Assembly: GCF_010389155.1 (NCBI RefSeq)
Contig: NC_057768.1
Location: 43,875,633 to 43,939,632, forward strand
Source of the DNA: Erigeron canadensis
Lineage: Eukaryota; Streptophyta; Magnoliopsida; Asterales; Asteraceae
DNA: 64,000 bases
Direction: 5' to 3'
Positions 36,366 to 48,945 of the stretch are shown here, one piece after another. Each line of letters opens with the position of its first letter. Within the stretch, counting starts at the first letter, position 1. The notes beneath the pieces were generated by a model, which did no database searches, was not told the origin of the DNA, and saw nothing but the letters and a program-made list of their open reading frames with translations. The translations under genes were made by a program, and so were the position numbers.

Positions 36366-36565
36366 TTTTTTTTTTGAACAGCAAATTTCAAATTTGGGCT
36401 AAGTGACATGCCTCTTCATATGTCCAACTCCAATTCTAGAGGAAACTCATACTGAGAAAACCCATGTCTCCGTTTCTGAGAACATTTTGCTCACACCAGA
36501 ATTTGAACCCAAGACCTCTCAATCTCAGACTCCACCATATACCAATTCATCTATTGATGATTGGT
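36366..36565 (-). mobile_element. SINE with 16-bp target-site duplication
   Basis: Flanked by AAAAAACTGTATTAAG at 36350-36365 and 36566-36581, a perfect 16-bp duplication. On the minus strand it ends in a 10-nt poly-A (T run at 36366-36375) after GCTGTTC, and carries a B-box-like GGGTTCAAATTCTGG. It is unrelated to the 22.3-kb SINE family. It sits inside an AT-rich repeat (about 36230-36640) whose two halves show inverted similarity (GTGTTTGTTTAATAACTTAA and GTTATTAAAAACACAAAT), so it is probably nested in an older MITE. Confidence 0.9.
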
Positions 36566-36639
36566 AAAAAACTGTATTAAGTACTTAACACTTTATCAAT
36601 TCAGTTATTAAAAACACAAATATTCCCTTAGTCGCTTAA

Positions 36640-38060
36640 AACTTTATAAGAAGTCTCTATTCACCTTCTACGTCAGATAGGTGGCTTATTGGCTCGAATG
36701 GTTTTTTCCTCTACGGTTAAATTTGGTCCCCAGCTTTACATACACCTTACATATGTATTTGTTCATTTTACACACATGAAACACTTCTAGAGTATCATAT
36801 GGCACATATTACTATACCGGGTTACATAGGCTCACTTCAGGGTTTTTGACTTTTGAGATGCTTTTTACATATTTACGTAACACCATATGAAAAGTTAGTC
36901 TTATACATACCTTCTATCCTAAAGCATATCTTCTGTTTACCTCCTTAAATTATTTGATTCCAATTCCAATTCCAATTCCAACGAGACATGACGATGACAA
37001 TAATTTGACTTCTCTAAAAATAAATGATAGCCGCTTGCACATTTGACTTTTAAAACTAAAACAAAAAAAATTAAAAAGAAGAAAAGAACATAAAAGAGGC
37101 CATGAGTAACAAGATCCAATACGATATTGCTAAGAATCGTCTCCTTTTTCTCAACCCCACGCGCTGTTAAGGTGCACGATAATCCAATACGATATTGGAT
37201 AAGGTGGTACGTCAACGAAAACCGCCGACACTGCTGCAACATGCCTGGTACGTCTCTCCACGCTCCGTGAATCACCAATCCCTTTTACATAGACGAAACT
37301 ACAACTTCAGTCCTTAGAGTATTCATGAAATTGCAAACTGCAAATTGCATTTATTAACACGTTTCGCTGCTTTATTCATCCAAAATTGAATTGGATAGCC
37401 TGTCTTCGTTCTATAACAGCTAGAGTACAATATGGATGTAAAAATAAAAAATATAAAAATCATGTGCTCTTCGAACACTAAAGTTTGTCTCAAATCGAGC
37501 ATGTTCAAGCTAAACAGTTTGCCGACCTGAACTCGACCATGAGAACAAAGAATACCTTTATAAGGCAAATACAACATTTACATGCTTTTTGTTAACGTAT
37601 TACCATGAATAACATGTACTTTTGGCAAAAAAGAAAAAAAGATTTTTATAAGGCAAATAACCTTTACATTAGTTTTCTAACCTTCATTACACATAAAAAT
37701 CGCAGAAGATAAAAGAAAATTTATGTGAAAGAATAAAGTTTATTTTTTATAATAAAAATTAGAGTTTTGTTAATGATAGTATTAATTAATTTGATACATT
37801 AAAATTTACACTTTGTCATATGTAAATTTCAAGGGACAGTTATTGATATATAAAGCACTACTTTTTATGCATGTAATAAGCTGTTAATGACTATCATTTC
37901 CATGTTAAATATTTTTATAAATAAATGATGAAATTTTTTAATTAATTTTTTTTTCAAACCGAAGGAATATAATAATTTTTCTTTAGTTAAATCTTTTTGA
38001 GAGCTACAATATGTAACATATATATACTTGGATAAATTAAATTTTATATATTTATTATAT
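36640..38060. other. Spacer, no gene recognised
   Basis: A minus-strand frame at 36937-37278 (113 codons) has no recognisable family and a long Phe/Leu run from poly-A/T. ATCCAATACGATATTG occurs twice (about 37114 and 37181). 37190-37270 is locally GC-richer and might be a decayed gene fragment. I do not call a gene. Confidence 0.4.
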
Positions 38061-38067
38061 ATGGGTA

Positions 38068-38451
38068 ACACTCCGGTGAGAACACTTTTAAAATAAGAAC
38101 GGTGAGAACACTTAAAAACATCATTTTGATGCATTAAAAGTCCATAAAACTAGCAATGTGCATAACTAATTATCATTATTTAAGTGTTTAACAACACATT
38201 GATCCTTCAAAATCGAAAAAATCATGTTTTTTGTTTTGTGCGTCCATCTTGGATGCATATTATCAAAATGATGCATCCAACAAAAAACATTATTTTTTTC
38301 GATTTTGACGGATTCATGTGTTGTTAAACACTTAAATAATGATAATTAGATATGCACTATGTCAGTTTTATGAACTTTTAATGCATCAAAATGTAGTTTT
38401 TAACTGTTCTTATTTGTTCTCATTTTAAGTTGGTTCTCATTTGATTGTCAC
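38068..38451. mobile_element. Foldback MITE, copy 2
   Basis: Same family as 2946-3370: CATTTTGATGCATTAAAAG, TAACTAATTATCATTATTTA, TTTAACAACACATTGATC and the reverse-complement arm AACACTTAAATAATGATAATTA..TTTTAATGCATCAAAATG. Outer ends GGGTAACA and TGTCACCC are near-complementary. This copy is simpler at the centre, without the internal terminal motif of copy 1, so is closer to the intact form. Confidence 0.78.
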
Positions 38452-39427
38452 CCTATAATATAGATATATAAATTTTATATATGGATATCACTATTTTTAA
38501 GTCGACCAACGTTCAATCCTCACTCTCACCAATTGTTGGTGATATCATAATAAGACGGTAGACAATGGCCAATGGTTAGGAGGATAGCAACGCGTTAGGT
38601 ATTATCGATAATCACGATCTCATCACCATATCCGGTTCCCACTTATAAGACTCATCTCGACCCATCTCCGTCGGGGAAGTAAGTTACATCCACATACTCA
38701 TCCCTGTTGCGTATCGAGATCCTCATCGGGTAATCGAGAATATCTTTTTTTTTTAGAACAAGAATAAATTTATTGAAGTAAAAAATAACCAAAAGAATTA
38801 TAGTTCGACCTTTTATTTCATATAGCAGGGATATAATTCAATTTTACAATTTATATCTATGTTAAGTAATCAATAAACAAAGCGTGACATTTAAAAGTTT
38901 GTAACCAAAAGATTAAACTTAAAATGGTATTATTAAATATTATATAATTTTTTCGACTTCAGGTATAGGAATCAGGGATTTATGAGAACTCATTTCCGTC
39001 GAGGAATAAAATCGCATCTCCATACCCGTATTCATCCACATTCAGCTCGATAATTCCCGGGTCAAACCAGGCTGGGTATCGAATTCCTTGCGGTATGTGT
39101 ATTTTTGTCACCCCTAATGGTCACTGAGTCTAGTCCAAATGCAATTAGGTTTTACTGTAATGGTTTTGGGTGGTGAATATTTCTAGAATTAAAGATGAAA
39201 GACTAAGTTACCCAAATTAGCTAGTATAAACAAGTATAAGTATATTCTTTTGCTATTAAAGAGAATTGAATGTTTTGTTTTGTTTTGTTTTGTTTTTAAC
39301 AGTCGACATTAGATTAGATTACTATCGACTATATACAAGCTTCAATATACATCAAAAGACACCAAGACATAAACTAAAGTTACAATAAAGTGAATGGTAT
39401 CTAAATACCCAAATACCTAAATCACAA

Positions 39428-39479
<52 letters not shown>

Positions 39480-40252
39480 GTTTTGTTAATGACGGCTCTT
39501 AGGGCTATCAGTATTAATTAATTTGATGCATTAAAATTTGTACTCTGTCTTGTGAAAATTCAAACGACGGTTATTGATATATAAAGTAATACTTTTTATG
39601 CATCTAATAAGCTCTTAATGACATGATAACACTTAATGTTGTCATTATCATTTTCCTAATAATAATAATAATTAAAAAAAAAAATTTTTGTGATAAATAA
39701 GTTTTCTTTTTACCCAATTCGCTATACGATATTTGTTAGCCAAATAGCCGGTGGCAACCAGATCCATGCTCGACGAGCTACCAGACTCGACTCCCTCCCT
39801 CTTTGGGACTACTTTTTTCTGAAAGGTCTTTGGGACTTCTAGTGTAGGCCGTTAAAGTAAAATAAAATACACTAAAAAAAGAAAAAAGAAAAAAAGGTAT
39901 CCATTTGATAGATAGATTGATGATAGGTCCAAAAACAAGTAAAAACCTGAAGCTAGTTGGATAGGATAGGGACTAAAGTGGTAAGTTTGACTTGTCTATC
40001 TTGTTACGTTATCTTGTTTTTCCAATTGCTTTATTTAATGTTCTTGTTCATCATCAACAACATCGTAATCCTTTTCAAGATAACCAACCCCACCCCCCCG
40101 TCATTCCTCAAATTTTTAATTTTCCCCCTCCAAACCAACCTCTGATCAGATCTCTTCTCCCTTCTGCCCATGTACCACCACAACTTTCTAAATCCAAAAA
40201 CAATTCTTCCAAGTATTTAAATTAATTAATTGATAAAATAATAATTAAGAAG
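38452..40252. other. Repeat remnants and upstream region of membrane protein gene
   Basis: 38620-39120 carries CCCATCTCCGTCGGGG, GGGTAATCGAGA and TTTTTGTCACCCCTAATGG, typical of degraded hAT-type repeats. 39428-39479 is an (AAT)n microsatellite. 39720-40252 probably holds the promoter and 5' UTR of the gene at 40253. Confidence 0.45.
39428..39479. repeat. (AAT)n microsatellite
   Basis: About 17 trinucleotide units, uninterrupted. Confidence 0.9.
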
Positions 40253-41623
40253 ATGATGACAAGGCAAAATCCTCAAGATCAACAATCTAGGGTTTTCTAC
40301 GAATTATCCGCTTTGATTTTAAACCTAATCCGGTACCCACCGGTTCCGGTTCAGTATTCCGGCGAGGTGCGACGGCAGCCGAGAGCGGCGCCGTTATCTC
40401 AGATAACGCCGGCGGGATTTGCGTCGATGTTGTTAGGGGTGTCGTTGGCGTTGATGTTATGTGGGTCGATAACGTTTTTAATAGGGTTTATATTGATGCC
40501 GTGGGTGCTTGGCTTGGTTATGCTGTTTTATATAGCTGGAATTGTTTCCAGTTTGTCTATCCTCGGCAGAGCTATCTTCTATCATACTCTTTCTCCTGCT
40601 CCTTCTCCCAGAAAATCAACTGTTCCTGGTATGTCATCATCACAATCAACTGTTGTATTTATTCAAATATAGCCCCAATTCTGCTCCATGTATGTAACTC
40701 GAATACAATTGCTAAATATGAATTTGAGAAAAAAACACCTTTTTAATTATAATTAGTCAAAAAAGGACCACAGAATACAGACAATAACTATGTTGGAAAG
40801 TTTGACACACAAATTAGATTTCGTGCTAAAGTTGGACATATTTCCTTGTACTTTTAAGTATATTGACTACTTTTTGGCTAGTAATTGAGCTCGTAACATG
40901 TGTTCCACTATTGTAATTGAGAATTTCTAATTGTGGTACAAATAAAGTTTTCCCGGAAAAATTGAAGTTGTAGGCTGCTTGTTATTGGATGCCATTATTG
41001 AATGTTATTTAGAAAGTGTTCCGCCTTGTATGGAATAACTAACTATCTTGTTGATTTCTTTTTTTTCAAAATGAGGTATTGGTCTGTTACATTAATTCAT
41101 TGTTTTGACAAAGTGATGTATGCATATCTAAGTTTGTGTTTGTTCCAAATCAAAAGTGTCCCCAATCTGGCTTTTCGTTTTTAATGTTAAGATTTTGGAC
41201 GTGGAGATATGGATTAAGTTTGAGGCTCAAAATACTCATTTGACTATTTTCCATTGCTACAAAAACTTGAATTTTTTACACACCCTATAGGACGACGTGT
41301 ATTTTCAAATTACGCATGCCATGATGTAGCCATCTTATAACTTTTCAAGATGCAATATTTTCCGCATTAATGAGACAAGATTCATATTGGTCGTGTTTGA
41401 TTATTATCTGTCCTACAAGTAAATCTTGATGTAGTCATGATTACGTGGACATGTATTTTGAATTTGGAAGCATTATTCTCAGGACCAGATAAGTAACATC
41501 GTACTAGTTGTTATTCATCATGTTTATGACGCTCTTAGAAATTTCTTAGGTTTATTCTTGAGAGGCTGTAGAGCTATGCTTAATGCTTTCTATCTTGATG
41601 TTGCAGCGTGGAAACTGTTGTGA
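40253..41623 (+). CDS. Small two-helix membrane protein, plant-conserved, unknown function
   Basis: Two exons, 40253-40628 and 41607-41623, joined G|CG to give ..STVPAWKLL-stop; 130 aa. Two adjacent ATGs (40253, 40256) compete for the start. The N-terminal 50 residues are Arg/Pro/Gln-rich and probably cytosolic. Two hydrophobic segments follow: residues about 54-78 (ASMLLGVSLALMLCGSITFLIGF) and about 81-105 (PWVLGLVMLFYIAGIVSSLSIL), separated only by ILM, so a tight hairpin. I recognise this as a conserved uncharacterised plant transmembrane family ending in WKLL, from memory of similar proteins. Without splicing the frame would end at 40672 in a less plausible tail. Confidence 0.8.
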
Positions 41624-42882
41624 GACGGGAGGGTGATTAAACTTCCTAGAAGATGGTGGATAGTACACCATGAATGTAGCTTCTGAGGAGGTGCTACTTT
41701 GAGGCAGTGAGAATGCAGAAGGTAAATGGGAATGAATGAAGCCTGAGCTTCTTGAAGTATTAGAGCAGGAAGGAACTCTGGTTGTTAAAGATTGTTTAAG
41801 AAGACATACAATATATATAAATATATATAGACTTTAAAGTTATTTTTTCTTATACTAAGAAATTTGGTGGTTGCCGTTGTGGTTGTGGTTTTGGGTGTGG
41901 GTGTGCATTCTTTACTTGAGGAGGCGTAGGGGTTTATTAGTTATGTTTGTAAAGACTAGAACATGCTGTTGGTATAATGAACTCAGTTCCTCGCTTGCTT
42001 TTACTTGTATTTATTCTGGTTTTACTATTCATTTTATTTATATTCATATACTTCTGTTTAATATGTTTTGAAACACAAACAATATCGATCATGATGAATG
42101 CAATATTGTATCTCTTGAAATCTTGAACTTGAATACGAGTGATGTAAAAAAATCCATACTGTGAACATCCGGAGTTCCTTTCTTCTGCACTCCCCAGCGC
42201 AGATGACCCAACTCCCAAGCACCACCTGGTCACAAACACATTCATGGTGGCAATTGGTGACCCTTTTTTGAGCAGTTCCATGTTGTAGCTTTGAGATATC
42301 AAGCCTCAAATTCTGCTGATGTGGAAGCAGAAAGCACAGTTACTATATCTCTAAGATAAATCTTGTTACAAACGACAATCATTTTTCTCTGGGTAACTTT
42401 CATCATGTTAGATCAAGTTTCTTCTATTCTTCTTAGCTCATTTTTTTAATTGTCCTTTTGGAGATAAAACATTACCTGGATTCGTCGTTCATGAGCAAAT
42501 GGGTAGAAGTTGATTGGTTCTTTCAGTGCCAGTACTTATATGATATATTGATATACCTCAAAATGATATCAGCATATATGATTTAAACAATGGGAAGTAT
42601 TGCAGGCTGGAAATATGGAAATCACACTTCTCATATCTTGCATCAGTTTCTTTAGGTTGAAGATATGGAAATCAGAGTGTTCATCTTGTCACTTTGTACA
42701 TACAGTTGTGCATATGGGGGCTTTTGATAGCAATCATATGCATACCCATATGGAGCTACCGAGTTGTTTCCATGTTGTATAGTATGTTGCGAGTCCTGGT
42801 AAGTACAGGCCATATACCGTGGATGGTGAACAACTCAACATGTACCAACTTCTTTCAGTGTAATTTCTAGGTATATATCAAA

Positions 42883-42927
<45 letters not shown>

Positions 42928-43322
42928 GCCTGGGCATGTTTTTGGGGTCCTGAGGGGCATCTCGTCCCTCGGTAATCTTCTCCAGGTGGGATATTTATAT
43001 CGTTTATACTCTATACATTAGCCATGATAATAAAAAAAGAGAGCAGACAAAAACAGGCACATTTAATATATGATCCCTTCTAAACACACCAAAGCAATTC
43101 TCCAAGATAGAATAAGCATCATTGTATCATGTATCTCTTTCCGAAACCCATGAGAGTGCACTTTTTAGTTTTGACAAAATACCAATAGAAAAAATCTAAA
43201 CAATTTTTTGGATAAAGGAGGAAAATCTAAACAATGAACAACTAGATGTTTTCTCCAAGGACAATTCAGTATGTCTTCTCCAAGGACAATACAGTAATCC
43301 ACCAATGATATGACTTCAAGGC
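41624..43322. other. 3' UTR and spacer between convergent genes
   Basis: The 3' UTR of the membrane protein gene probably runs to about 42060. 42130-42330 is less AT-rich, with a minus-strand frame of about 80 codons, but I recognise no family. 42885-42923 is an (AT)n microsatellite. The NTF2 3' end approaches from the right. Confidence 0.45.
42885..42923. repeat. (AT)n microsatellite
   Basis: About 19 AT units. Confidence 0.9.
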
Positions 43323-46300
43323 TTAGGCATAGTTCAACCGGAAAATGTCATTGAGAACGTAAAAGCTTGACTGCGGAGTCGGCATTAGATGGAACATCTG
43401 AAAACAAAGTAACATAAAATTATAAACATCAGATCAGCGGGGAAAACAATGATTTAGATGTGGGAAAATATGCCAAGAAAATAATTCTAAGAAAAACATA
43501 CAATGTGGTCTATAACCAGAAATAGTTTTAAGTCAGCAGATATGTGGCAGTAACAAAAAACTTTTGCATAAGCAGGTCAAAAATTATTATGACCCTGGAT
43601 GCATGGTTCTAAAATCAATTAGATTTATGATTTAGATCAAAAATCCTTCAAGAACTCGGAGGTCATAGTATTCAAAGGTACGCAATGGATGAGTAGATTT
43701 TTCATCACAACTAAATGGGTAAAGAGAACTAAACAGATTTTCCATCATATTAGACTAACAAAGGAGGACAATAGATGGCTAAAGAGAGTGCATTTATGAA
43801 CACAAGAAGTTTGTAAAACATAAACCAAGGGTGCGATAAACAACTGTATGTTTTCATGTGTTAGTGCATCCTAGTTACTTCAGGGATTGTTGATTCTGGG
43901 AGTATCATGGAACACCATATATAATACTATTAACAAACCTGATCGGACCACAAAACCTGGTACTGGGAAAAATCTAGACCCACCATCCCCAAACCAAAAA
44001 CATTAATCCAATACACACCTGAACCAGTCGTGGAGCATATTGTGTCCCATTATTTGTTAGGTCATATATTACAAGCAGAAGTACTGAACTGCTGAAAATC
44101 AGGTGATATTTACATGAAGAGTACTTTAGAAAACTGTTAATAAAACACCGGTGGCATGGTAAAATTAAACCACGATAATTGCTGATTAGACACTAACCTA
44201 GTAGACATGTTTCCCAAGTTTATGAACAATGTTATATTTGAAAAAACCTTCTTGCCACTTAAATGACAAGTTGGACTGTTAACTAAAAGTACGCAGTTGA
44301 ATTGACCAAATAGGGAAGGACACTATTAGTCAATACAGTAGGTCCTATATATAGATCTATACATAAGTATATATAAGGATGCTAGTTATCTATACAAGAA
44401 AATATCTAAACGGTATATCTATATATAACTGACATCCTTTGATATACTTATGTATAGTTCTATATATAGGGCCTACTGTACTTTATTTTTAACTTTCTAT
44501 ACAAGAATCAATATATAATCTCATTATACAATCCATACTCCGATTTACTGACACAATTACCTTATTACCACAACTTCATAATACTAAATAATACCTCATG
44601 AAAAATCAGATTATGAGAAAATAACTGCCATGTTCATTACCAACACAGGCCGATTTAGCTGATATGATAAATCTTGTAACTTATATAACCACATCAAATC
44701 AAGTCATGAATCATCACAAAAATAAAAGCTGACATGTAAACAATGATATCAATTGTTGGTAAGAGTCTTGTAGTAAAAACAAAAGATACCACTGATATCC
44801 CTTTAATATGATCCTTCTCTAGCAACTGAGCCTCACAGCCTCTCGCTTTCAACTGAATGAAACAGCCTGCTCATGGGTGTATGTGTATCTCCCAAGACCC
44901 AAATCAATATTACAATCAGGTGACACATTATCATGGTATCTTTCAGATAGAGTGTGTACGTGCGCAAACATAAGTTATATATTTCTAAAGGCAGACAAGT
45001 TGATCGTGTACACATAAGACTACAAGAGGGAACACATAATTTGAGGAAAAACGATTATTGAATGTATTGCAGTGTTCGTCAAATAAGTACATTAGTGGAT
45101 GGCAGTGAACTTGTAGAAAGCATAAGCAAATAATTTCTGATGAAATTCAAGCAATGTAACTTAAGAATGACGATGAATAGAAAAGACAAATGGATTCATC
45201 AGAGCGCATTATAAAACATTTCCGCAGTAAATAACCTACAATACAGTAACCGAGTATTAACTGTAGACAAAGAGTGATTATCAATCGCGCGTTAGAGTGT
45301 ATGATGCATGCATATGTGTTATCCTAATTATCAATCTCATGAGTTCTAGTTCTAACACCACCATAGAAACTTTCATAAAAGCCAAGTTCCCTGTCTGAAT
45401 TATTATTTTATTAGCAATACTTGAGCAAGCCGCCAGAAGAAACAATTATCTGGATTCCAACTATATCCACAAAGTAACACTCGTGTAGCATGACAAAACA
45501 GCTTGATGAACGTTACATATTCTAGATCAATTACCACAATGAAGGCAACATCACAACGCTACTAGAGTTCAGAAGAGTCACACTACACAATCTAAAAATG
45601 ATGACCGCTTCATGTTACTCTTAATCAAGCAAAAATGGTATGATCATACTGATCCACGGGGGGAGTGGGGGTCAGTAAGGCTCGCTAAATATAAAGACTA
45701 TAGTTTTATATTAAGGAAAAGGGATTTCCTATTCATGTAACCAAAAATCCCCTTATCTTTTCGAAGTTCAAACATATGTAACCAACACAACCACAGTAAA
45801 CACACACAACAAATGTCAGATAAATCATGGCATTAATCGATTTTGAAATCCATACGAAATTATATAACTAGACCTAACAATTAAACACAGAACAATTTAT
45901 AACAAAGGGTCAGTGCACCAAAATGTCTAACTTCCAAACCGCCTGCCGAGTTATTAAGCTTTCAACTCATTGATATTGACAATATCAGACATGGTTGACA
46001 AGTTATATGGCCAAAGTAACTTTTATAAAAATGATAATTGAAAGTTCGATAAACACAATAGACGGTTCGAATGTCGTATACACACCGATAGAAAAACTCC
46101 ACAAGTTAGATACACTTCAATACACCAGATCAAAACATCAATAATATAAATCTATCTAAATTCTAACATCCATTTATTCTAGCAAATAGATTCACAAAAA
46201 GGAATAATATTATATTGAACAACTATAATATTATAATATAAAAAATGTAAAAAAAATAATAGATTAGAAATTCACCTGACTGAACTTAAGAGCATGTTGT

Positions 46301-46572
46301 TCGCCGGCGAGTTGGAGGTTACCGGAAACAAAAACAAGCATACCGCCAGAAGGACCAGATGGCTGACAGTCAACGGTAGTGATGCTGTGCTTGCACTGTT
46401 GGAAGGGGAGTGACGTCAGCTTAGCAACGATGTTAGTAGATCCTTGTATTTTTTGACCTTCAAAAGTCAACATAGAGGAATCCTGATAGAGGTTAGCTAA
46501 TCCGGCACGATTAGTATCGAAGGTTGAGTAGTAGTGTTCGACGAACGCTTTGGCCACCGCATCTGGATCCAT
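43323..46572 (-). CDS. NTF2: Nuclear transport factor 2 (NTF2)
   Basis: Two exons on the minus strand: 46572-46276 (99 codons, MDPDAVAKAFVEHYYSTFDTNR.. to HALKFSQ) and 43397-43323 (MFHLMPTPQSSFYVLNDIF..), total 123 aa, the usual plant NTF2 length. The single NTF2 fold spans the whole protein. SMLTFEGQKIQG and LTSLPFQQCKHSITTVDCQP are near identical to other plant NTF2s. NTF2 is known to bind RanGDP and FxFG nucleoporins and return Ran to the nucleus, sustaining the gradient for importin cycles. The 2.9-kb intron is large for so small a gene and contains a mariner-like MITE. The frame past the donor would add only VNF before a stop, so intron retention would truncate the last 24 residues. Confidence 0.95.
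44334..44480. mobile_element. Short TIR MITE (mariner-like) in NTF2 intron
   Basis: Near-perfect 46-48-bp inverted repeats: TACAGTAGGTCCTATATATA on the left and its complement TATATATAGGGCCTACTGTA on the right, separated by about 50 bp. If the flanking TA is the duplication, the TIR starts CAGTAGG, which fits a Tc1/mariner-type MITE. The whole unit is 147 bp. Confidence 0.75.
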
Positions 46573-47589
46573 CTCCGCCGCAAGGGTTTTGTTTTCTGTG
46601 TGTGTTTTTCAGTGTGTGGGGTGAATAAAAATTGAGGGTTTTTCAATTTTGTGTTTCGAAAAGTATATTCGTATTTTATTTTATACGCCTTGGAGTTTGG
46701 TACTAACACATTTTATGCCCTGTCTAGACTCTATAATGTTTAGTTTGGATTGTTTAACCCGAAAATCAAATCAATGCAACCGAATATAAAAAAAGAATCG
46801 AAAAAGAATATAAAGTGTACGCGTAATTTATAAAATTGATGATGTTTGATGTGAGTTGAACCTAAATTAATTTAGTAAATTGGTTTACAACTTGGTTTGA
46901 TTTATTTAATCAAATTTGAATCGATTTGATAAAATCGAGTTACGTATATAATTAGGCACAATAAAACCAAGTAGTAGTGTAAAACTTTTTAGACACATAT
47001 GATTATATACATGAGCCGTTATAAGTGATTTTAAAAGAAAAATCTCTACGTAGTTGTCACTCCAAAGAGTTGAACCTAATACTTATGAAAAATCTACATA
47101 TCAGATTACGAGCTGAGCTAGCTTCAAATGATCTATCAAATTCAAATTTGAATCACTTCGAGAAACCGAATTACAATATTATACATATAGTCTTTATAAT
47201 TTTGTTAGACAAAGTAAAAACCAGTTTGTATAAAAGTTAACTTAAATCAATAAATTCAAAAGTCGTGTGTAATTTGTAATCAAGATGAAAGGTTTATTAT
47301 GTCTAAAGTTCAAAATCTATGTAACTTGATTGTGTGCAAGGTACCTAGATTTACCAATGTTTTTGAAACATGTTTACTAGTATTTTGGTGTTGATATAAA
47401 ATTGGGGTCACATGAAAGATACATGAAATCTGTTATTTTGACGAAATTTGAGTATACGAGTTTTATGTGGTTGTGAAATTTTTGTGAACCTATTAACTTA
47501 ACATTGTATTAAAGTTTACCAATTATATTTCAAAACTATACATATATAAAAGCTATAAACTTGTACTGGATAAAAAAAAAAAAATCTAA
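46573..47589. other. NTF2 promoter side and spacer
   Basis: AT-rich region holding the NTF2 5' UTR and promoter (about 46573-46720). 46850-47230 has a loose direct repeat of ATCAAATTTGAAT-type motifs. No gene seen. Confidence 0.45.
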
Positions 47590-47982
47590 AAATAGTGTGT
47601 TGATGTCTAAGTGAAAGCACATGTATAATTATACAATTTATAGTCTTGAAAGTTTAAGTAATTAATCAGTGAACAATATAGTAAAAATGCTCTTGTTTGT
47701 AAATCGAATGTAATGTAAGTATGTAACCAATACACTATGTTAGTGTATGTTAATATTGTGTTCAGCGAAATGATTTTCCCTATCGTAAAATACAATACAT
47801 ACAAAATGTTTAATTTAGAAGTCAAGTTCCAATAATAATAACGCGTAATCACGTATCACGTATATCTATATACATGAAAGGAACAGCCGTCCTAGGGACC
47901 TAGACACCTTTGCCAAGTATGAAAGCTTTTATGTTTTGACGTAGTAGCTCAACAGCGCTTTTATAACGCACGTCGCTTGCAT

Positions 47983-48001
47983 CCAATCACCATGTGACAC
48001 G
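47983..48001 (+). promoter_or_regulatory. ER stress response element (ERSE)
   Basis: CCAAT (47983-47987), exactly 10 nt, then CACG (47998-48001), the plant ERSE consensus CCAAT-N10-CACG bound by bZIP28-type factors with NF-Y. The CACG lies inside GTGACACGTCACC, itself a bZIP-type palindrome. A TATAAAT follows at 48123-48129 and the RAMP4 start at 48230. RAMP4 homologues are known unfolded-protein-response targets. Confidence 0.75.
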
Positions 48002-48229
48002 TCACCAAGGAACGTGCTTTAACCAATCAGTAGGCAACAACTGGATTACAGAACTTTTTCGTCTGACTTATCAAAGTCAACATCAAACTTGGAAGTTGGA
48101 ACTCTTCCATTCAATTCAAACTTATAAATGTGCAACTAAACCTTGTCTATCTTTTACCATCAAAGCATTAGAAGAAGAATTGTACCGAGTCCAAATATTT
48201 ACCAATCTCTCTGCACTTCTAGTACAACC

Positions 48230-48656
48230 ATGGTAAACTTGTTACAAATCTAAGTATATTATCTATCATTTTTTCTCAATCCTAGATTCGCCGCTGTTGA
48301 GTTATACTGATTAATCCTTTGTGTTGTCTTTAGACTACATCAAGGCGTCTTGCGGATAAGAAGGTGGGGAAGTTCGAAAAGAACATAACCCGTCGTGGAT
48401 CTGTCCCGGAAACATCCACCAAGAAGGGAACCAGTTATCCTGTTGGTCCTGTTATGCTTGGCTTCTTTGTCTTTGTTGTCATCGGATCATGTAATTAAGC
48501 TCATCCCAAGTTCCCAACCAAGTTTCTTAACACCAATTAATCTATCTAGAAAAAAATTATACTCCAGCTTTGTTTCTAATTTGTGGCTTTTCTTCTTGTT
48601 ATTTTCCAGCTTTGTTTCAGATCATCAGAACAGCTACAAGTGGGGGAATGGCTTGA
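48230..48656 (+). CDS. RAMP4: RAMP4/SERP ER membrane protein, copy A
   Basis: Three exons: 48230-48232 (only the ATG), 48334-48490 and 48610-48656, giving 68 aa, the normal plant length. The sequence MTTSRRLADKKVGKFEKNIT.. followed by RGSVPETSTKKG is the conserved cytosolic part. Residues about 40-60 (YPVGPVMLGFFVFVVIGSSLF) are the single tail-anchor helix, and the C-terminus is TATSGGMA. RAMP4 associates with the Sec61 translocon and stabilises membrane proteins during ER stress in animals, and plant homologues are stress-induced. A start exon containing just ATG is well supported because the second copy has the same split. The promoter carries an intact ERSE. Confidence 0.93.
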
Positions 48657-48945
48657 AGATCAAATACAATATCATTGTTACTAGCATCATCTGTATTGAA
48701 ATTTCCTTACATACATATACATAGAGATACATAACCCATTGTTTCTTCACTTTTGATATATTTGAATTTGCTTAACCCTCATTTCAGTTCCATATGTTTT
48801 TGTTGCGAACAAATACAGTAATAAATTTAAAACAACTCTTCATGTATACACAAATGACAGAATTTAATAAAGATACATGAAATTGAAGTCAAGATTATTC
48901 AAGAAAAGCAGAATACAATAATGTAAACATAAAAAAAAATATTAA

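Noticed and set aside
36937..37278. 113-codon minus-strand frame
   Set aside because: No recognisable family; a third of it is poly-A/T-encoded Phe/Leu and the start lies in simple GGAATT repeats.
40459..40746. Alternative 95-codon frame overlapping the membrane protein gene
   Set aside because: Shadow frame; the overlapping frame has a coherent two-helix protein and an in-frame splice to WKLL.
47994..48236. 80-codon frame upstream of RAMP4 copy A
   Set aside because: It spans the ERSE promoter and the RAMP4 ATG, has no recognisable motif, and is not preserved in unit B.
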